17,366 nucleotides of DNA from Cacconaster sp045617505 (GTDB lineage Bacteria; Bacteroidota; Bacteroidia; Bacteroidales; UBA932). Position 1 is the first letter of the stretch. The number at the start of each line of letters is the position of its first letter. This document shows positions 13,733 through 17,366 of this stretch, piece by piece. Location of the stretch: contig JAZLIS010000134.1 in the NCBI GenBank assembly GCA_045617505.1, positions 1 through 17,366 on the forward strand. Direction: 5' to 3'. The notes below the pieces were generated by a model. That model made no database searches. It had not been told where the DNA came from and saw only the letters and a list, made by a program, of their open reading frames with translations. A program made the position numbers and the translations under genes.

Positions 13733-15050
13733 AGCATTCCAACGAATATACACTGAGCTTGAGGCAATAACCAAAGCTACAGTTACATTGAGAGCCCAAG
13801 GGGTGAGCAATGACGAACTGGCGACTGTTGACGGTCGTTTGGCGCAGGTAGTGAAAATCAAGGGCGAGTCCGTGACACTTCAGGTGTTCTCCGGAACCGA
13901 AGGCATTCCTACAAACGCCGACGTGCTCTTTTTCGGCAAGGCTCCTTCTTTGAACGTAAGCGAATCTCTTTCCGGACGTTTCTTCAACGCATACGGAGAG
14001 CCCATAGACGGTGGCCCCGCAGTGGAAGGAGAACCGCGTCAGATCGGCGGTCCCTCCGTGAACCCTTACAAACGCCGTCAGCCTTCAGAATTGATTCCTA
14101 CCGGCATTGCGGGAATCGACCTGAACAACACGCTTGTCAGCGGACAGAAGATTCCTTTCTTCGCCGACCCTGACCAGCCCTACAATCAGGTGATGGCTCA
14201 GGTTGCCCTGAGAGCCGATGTGGACAAGATAATTCTCGGCGGAATGGGATTGAGCAATGACGACTATCTCTATTTCCGCCACGAATTCGAAAGTGCCGGC
14301 GCACTGGATAAAATCATCAGTTTCGTCAACACGACTGACCAGCCGCCTGTGGAAAGGCTCCTCATCCCCGATATGGCTCTGACCGCAGCAGAATATTTCG
14401 CAGTGGACAAGAATGAAAAAGTGCTTGTACTGCTGACGGATATGACCCTCTACGCGGATGCGTTGAGCATTGTGTCCAACCGTATGGATCAGATTCCGTC
14501 CAAGGATTCAATGCCCGGCAGCCTTTACAGCGACCTTGCGAAAATTTATGAAAAGGCTGTGCAACTGCCCGACGGCGGCTCCATAACCATCATAGCGGTC
14601 ACAACGCTCAATGACGGTGACATTACTCACGCAATTCCGGACAATACCGGATATATCACTGAGGGTCAGCTCTTCCTCAGGGCGGATACTGACACCGGTA
14701 AGGTAATCATCGACCCGTTCCGTTCACTCTCCCGTCTGAAACAACTTGTTCAGGGAAAGAAGACACGCGAAGATCATTCACAGGTGATGAATGCCTCTGT
14801 CCGTCTCTATGCCGATGCCCAGAATGCGAAGACAAAACTCGAGAATGGCTTTGACTTGAGCGACTATGACAAGCGTTGTCTGGAATACGCAAAGGATTAT
14901 GCCGTGAATATTCTTTCAATCGATGTGAACATATCCATCGAAGAGATGCTCAATACAGCCTGGTCTCTTTTTGCCAGGCATTTTGACAAGGCCGAGACAG
15001 GCATAAAGGAAGTCCTTGTGGAGAAATACTGGCCAAAGAACGCTGACTGA
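13722..15050 (+). CDS. atpB: V/A-type ATP synthase subunit B (non-catalytic)
   Basis: A 442-residue regulatory head subunit that alternates with A in the hexamer. The N-terminal barrel is followed by LIPTGIAGIDLNNTLVSGQK (125-143), the family's entry to the nucleotide fold, and the degenerate P-loop IPFFADPDQPYN (144-155) without GK[ST], as expected for a non-catalytic subunit. Where archaeal B subunits usually read FSGSGLPHN, this one reads FADPDQPYN, quite divergent. Family landmarks include DQPPVERLLIPDMALTAAEYFA, the strand VLVLLTDMTLYADAL, GDITHAIPDNTGYITEGQLF and FRSLSRLKQLVQGKKTREDH. The last is the region in which one Arg contributes to the catalytic site of A. The start at 13722 lies inside the end of the A gene (11-base overlap), and the D gene begins 1 base after the stop. 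Confidence 0.96.
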   Translation: MSSRAFQRIYTELEAITKATVTLRAQGVSNDELATVDGRLAQVVKIKGESVTLQVFSGTEGIPTNADVLFFGKAPSLNVSESLSGRFFNAYGEPIDGGPAVEGEPRQIGGPSVNPYKRRQPSELIPTGIAGIDLNNTLVSGQKIPFFADPDQPYNQVMAQVALRADVDKIILGGMGLSNDDYLYFRHEFESAGALDKIISFVNTTDQPPVERLLIPDMALTAAEYFAVDKNEKVLVLLTDMTLYADALSIVSNRMDQIPSKDSMPGSLYSDLAKIYEKAVQLPDGGSITIIAVTTLNDGDITHAIPDNTGYITEGQLFLRADTDTGKVIIDPFRSLSRLKQLVQGKKTREDHSQVMNASVRLYADAQNAKTKLENGFDLSDYDKRCLEYAKDYAVNILSIDVNISIEEMLNTAWSLFARHFDKAETGIKEVLVEKYWPKNAD

Positions 15051-15051
15051 A

Positions 15052-15660
15052 ATGGCGATTAAATTCCAATACAATAAAACGTCTCTGACCAATCTGGGCA
15101 AACAGTTGAAGGTCCGGCAGAGAGCCCTCCCTACCCTGAAAAGCAAGGAGTCCGCTCTGCGTGCCAGCGTCATAACGGCCAAGGCCGAATCGTCAAGGTT
15201 GCAGGAGGAACTTGAAGCCGCATTGAAGGAGTATGATTATCTCTCCAGACTCTGGAATGAGTTCGATAGCGGCTTGATAAGCATCAGGGACGTGGAGATT
15301 GACATTGTCAAGGTTGCCGGCGTGAAAATTCCGGAATTGAGGGAGGTCATCTATGATGTGGCTCCGTTCGACAAAGCATCCAAACCGATGTGGTACAGCG
15401 ACGGAGTTGAGATTCTCAAGCGTCTTGCCCAACTTGGAGTAGAATCGGAGATTTATCTGGAGAAGAGTCGCATCCTTGAATTCCAGCGCAAGAAGACAAC
15501 ACAGAAGGTAAACTTGTACGAAAAGGTTCAGATTCCCGGCTATCAGGAGGCCATCCGTAAGATAAAACGATTCATGGAAGACGAAGAGAATCTCTCCAAG
15601 GCTTCCCAGAAAATTGTCAAGACACGTCATTCACAAGAAGAAGAGGAGGAAAATCTATGA
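15052..15660 (+). CDS. atpD: V/A-type ATP synthase subunit D (central rotor shaft)
   Basis: A 202-residue coiled-coil rotor subunit that runs through the A3B3 head. It starts MAIKFQYNKTSLTNLGKQLK, with the characteristic N-terminal helix (KVRQRALPTLKSKESALR) and a second long helix (about residues 95-180). A short globular middle part (VAGVKIPELREV) lies between them, and the Glu-rich C-terminal tail is SQEEEEENL. The open frame extends to 15016 but that part overlaps subunit B, so the ATG at 15052, 1 base after B's stop, is chosen. Its stop overlaps the next start as ATGA. The usual partner, subunit F, is not next to it. The tail of acidic residues is longer than I would expect for the family. 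Confidence 0.92.
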   Translation: MAIKFQYNKTSLTNLGKQLKVRQRALPTLKSKESALRASVITAKAESSRLQEELEAALKEYDYLSRLWNEFDSGLISIRDVEIDIVKVAGVKIPELREVIYDVAPFDKASKPMWYSDGVEILKRLAQLGVESEIYLEKSRILEFQRKKTTQKVNLYEKVQIPGYQEAIRKIKRFMEDEENLSKASQKIVKTRHSQEEEEENL

Positions 15661-17366
15661 TAGAGAAAATGACCAGATATTCGTTCGTGCTTCTTCACGG
15701 ATGTGCGGATGATTTCCTCTCTTCCCTGAAAGAGACGGGTCTGATGGATATCGTCCGTTCCCGTAAGCCTGTGGATGACAACTCCTCTGAAATGGTTTCG
15801 CACATCAGCGAACTCAAGCGAAGGATTGAACGGATTGCCAACGATGATTTCAGCAGGGATTCCAAGTATAATTCCCTTGTTGCCCAACTTGCCGTTGAGA
15901 AAAGGGAACTGGCGGAGCGCCTTCCCTGGGGAGAATTCTCAGTTGAAGATATCAATAGCCTTAAGAACAAAGGGATAACCCTGTCTTATTATAGGATTGC
16001 TTCAAAGCGTTTCTCCTCATCATTGGCGGATGAATATCCGCTTGAAGTCATCTCCCAAGATTCAAAGTTCATCTATTTCGTGACAGTCTCCGATTCAGGA
16101 GCGGTCAACGTGCCAGGTGCTGAGTCCTGCAAGGTTCCGTCCGGCCCGGCATCGGAAACTGAGTGTAGAATCAAGTCATTGCAGTCCGAAATTGAAAGCC
16201 GGGCAGGATTCCTCTCTTCAGAGAAGAACTCCATATCCGGACTTGAGGCGGAACAGAAAGAGGCAGAGTCCGAACTTCAGTTGTATCTGGCCAAATGCAC
16301 TACTGTAAGTGCCGCGGAAGATACAATAGACACTTTCATCGGGTTTGCCCCATCATCGGCTGATGCGCGGGTGAAGGAATCCCTTGACAAATTGGATGTA
16401 CTCTATTTCAGCGAACCTGCCAAGGCAGAGGACAATCCTCCAATCAAGTTGAAAAACAATTGGTTTGCACGGAATTTCGAGACTCTGACAGGGATGTACG
16501 GAATGCCGGTTTATGACGAGTTTGACCCTACTCCTGTACTGGCTCCTTTCTTTCTGCTGTTCTGGGCTTTCTGTATGGGAGACGCGGGATACGGTCTTGC
16601 CCTCATAGGTGTCGGCTTCCTGCTGAAGAAGGTGGATATACTTGGACTGAAGAATCACTGGAGACTTGTCGTGACACTCGGTGTCGGTGCCGCCGCAATC
16701 GGATTCTTCCTCGGCACCTTTATGGGAATACCTTTGGCTGAGGTATCATGGATTCCTCAGAACGTCAGGAACCTGATGCTGGCCGGAAAACTGGAATTCG
16801 GCTCATCCTCATACGATGTGGCTATGATCGCCGCGCTGGCTGTCGGTGTGTTCCATATCTGCCTTGCAATGGTAATCAAGGCAATCGGCCTGACGAAGAG
16901 ATTCGGGTTCAAGGAATCGGTAAGCACCTGGGGCTGGATAACCCTCATTGTCGGAGGTCTTCTTGTCGCAGCCGGTGCTCTTACAACCATTCTTGATGCA
17001 TCCGTCACGAAAATTGCAGTAATAATCATAGGCATAGTCTCCTTTCTCGGCATATTCGTGTTCAACAAACCGGGCCGAAATCCACTCCTGAACATAGGTG
17101 CCGGTCTGTGGGACACTTACGGTATGGTGACGGGACTTATGGGAGATGTCCTGAGTTATATCAGACTTTACGCTCTCGGCCTTGCGGGAGGTATGCTCGG
17201 CGGCGCTTTCAATGATCTGGCGGTAATGACTTTGGGTGACAATCCGACCTGGCATTGGATTCCGTTCCTGCTCATTGCACTCCTCGGCCATACGCTGAAT
17301 TTTGCGATGAGCTGCCTCGGTGCTTTCGTCCACCCTCTCCGTCTGACTTTCGTGGAGTATTTCAAG
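15657..17366 (+). CDS. atpI: V/A-type ATP synthase subunit I (membrane stator, 116-kDa family), 3' end missing
   Basis: The membrane subunit that holds the ion half-channels against the rotor ring. 570 codons are in the window, and the frame is still open at the end, in GAFVHPLRLTFVEYFK, which normally lies about 30 residues before the C-terminus. So the protein is nearly complete. Residues 1-285 form the soluble arm, with a coiled coil around residues 180-215. From about residue 295 it has seven or so hydrophobic helices. It includes FFLLFWAFCMGDAGYGL, typical of the family, and SYIRLYALGLAGGML with Arg503 (codon at 17163-17165), the equivalent of the essential channel arginine of V-ATPase subunit a. 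The start ATG overlaps the D stop (ATGA), indicating coupled translation. The proteolipid subunit K is expected immediately downstream. Confidence 0.95.
   Translation, partial: MIEKMTRYSFVLLHGCADDFLSSLKETGLMDIVRSRKPVDDNSSEMVSHISELKRRIERIANDDFSRDSKYNSLVAQLAVEKRELAERLPWGEFSVEDINSLKNKGITLSYYRIASKRFSSSLADEYPLEVISQDSKFIYFVTVSDSGAVNVPGAESCKVPSGPASETECRIKSLQSEIESRAGFLSSEKNSISGLEAEQKEAESELQLYLAKCTTVSAAEDTIDTFIGFAPSSADARVKESLDKLDVLYFSEPAKAEDNPPIKLKNNWFARNFETLTGMYGMPVYDEFDPTPVLAPFFLLFWAFCMGDAGYGLALIGVGFLLKKVDILGLKNHWRLVVTLGVGAAAIGFFLGTFMGIPLAEVSWIPQNVRNLMLAGKLEFGSSSYDVAMIAALAVGVFHICLAMVIKAIGLTKRFGFKESVSTWGWITLIVGGLLVAAGALTTILDASVTKIAVIIIGIVSFLGIFVFNKPGRNPLLNIGAGLWDTYGMVTGLMGDVLSYIRLYALGLAGGMLGGAFNDLAVMTLGDNPTWHWIPFLLIALLGHTLNFAMSCLGAFVHPLRLTFVEYFK

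Noticed and set aside
1..17366. CRISPR array, insertion sequence, prophage or phase-variable invertible promoter
   Set aside because: No regularly spaced repeats, transposase or integrase genes, phage genes or paired inverted repeats flanking a promoter were found on either strand.

Overview
The window comes from a Bacteroidota genome, most likely order Bacteroidales. Four things suggest this: promoters of the TTTG / TAnnTTTG type without obvious Shine-Dalgarno sites, lipoprotein and Sec signals on secreted glycan enzymes, a Bacteroidota-style V/A-type ATPase operon that includes a DUF2764 gene, and remnants of a typical Bacteroidales sigma-54 response regulator/kinase pair. I cannot name the genus from sequence alone.

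Layout. (1) 1-5112, + strand: the 3' end of a sugar permease of the drug/metabolite transporter superfamily, then a tightly packed run of an exported C1 cysteine peptidase, phosphatidylserine synthase (pssA), a GH20 beta-hexosaminidase lipoprotein and a lipoprotein with two DUF1080 domains. A bidirectional hairpin terminator closes this run. (2) 5184-6360, - strand: a gene graveyard. It holds the 5' end of a DUF4143-type ATPase gene, a sigma-54 response regulator that has lost its N-terminus and most of its AAA+ core, and a 54-codon histidine kinase relic made of the N-terminal membrane helix and what look like the last residues of the kinase. A plausible promoter still sits in front of the block. 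(3) 6408-9025, - strand: a GH99-like secreted protein followed by a class-3-like aldehyde dehydrogenase, with a 23-base gap. (4) 9082-9234, + strand: tRNA-Ala(GGC) with a near-ideal Bacteroidota promoter and a hairpin shared with the convergent gene. (5) 9236-10696, - strand: a DASS/SLC13 anion:sodium symporter. (6) 10697-10830: a divergent promoter region with a near-perfect 24-bp palindrome. (7) 10831 to the end, + strand: V/A-type ATPase operon E - DUF2764 - A - B - D - I. Subunit I runs off the window, and the proteolipid K subunit is expected next.

How the genes work together. The ATPase subunits form one rotary machine, with A/B the head, E and D the stalks and I the membrane stator. 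No canonical C or F gene lies between E and I, and DUF2764 occupies the slot where C is often found. The first operon combines protein and glycan breakdown at the envelope with phospholipid head-group synthesis. The best leads for a second look are the remnant block, the eukaryote-like P-loop cysteine of ATPase subunit A, the DUF2764 replacement idea and the palindrome between the symporter and the ATPase operon. I saw no convincing new multi-gene defence or mobile system.
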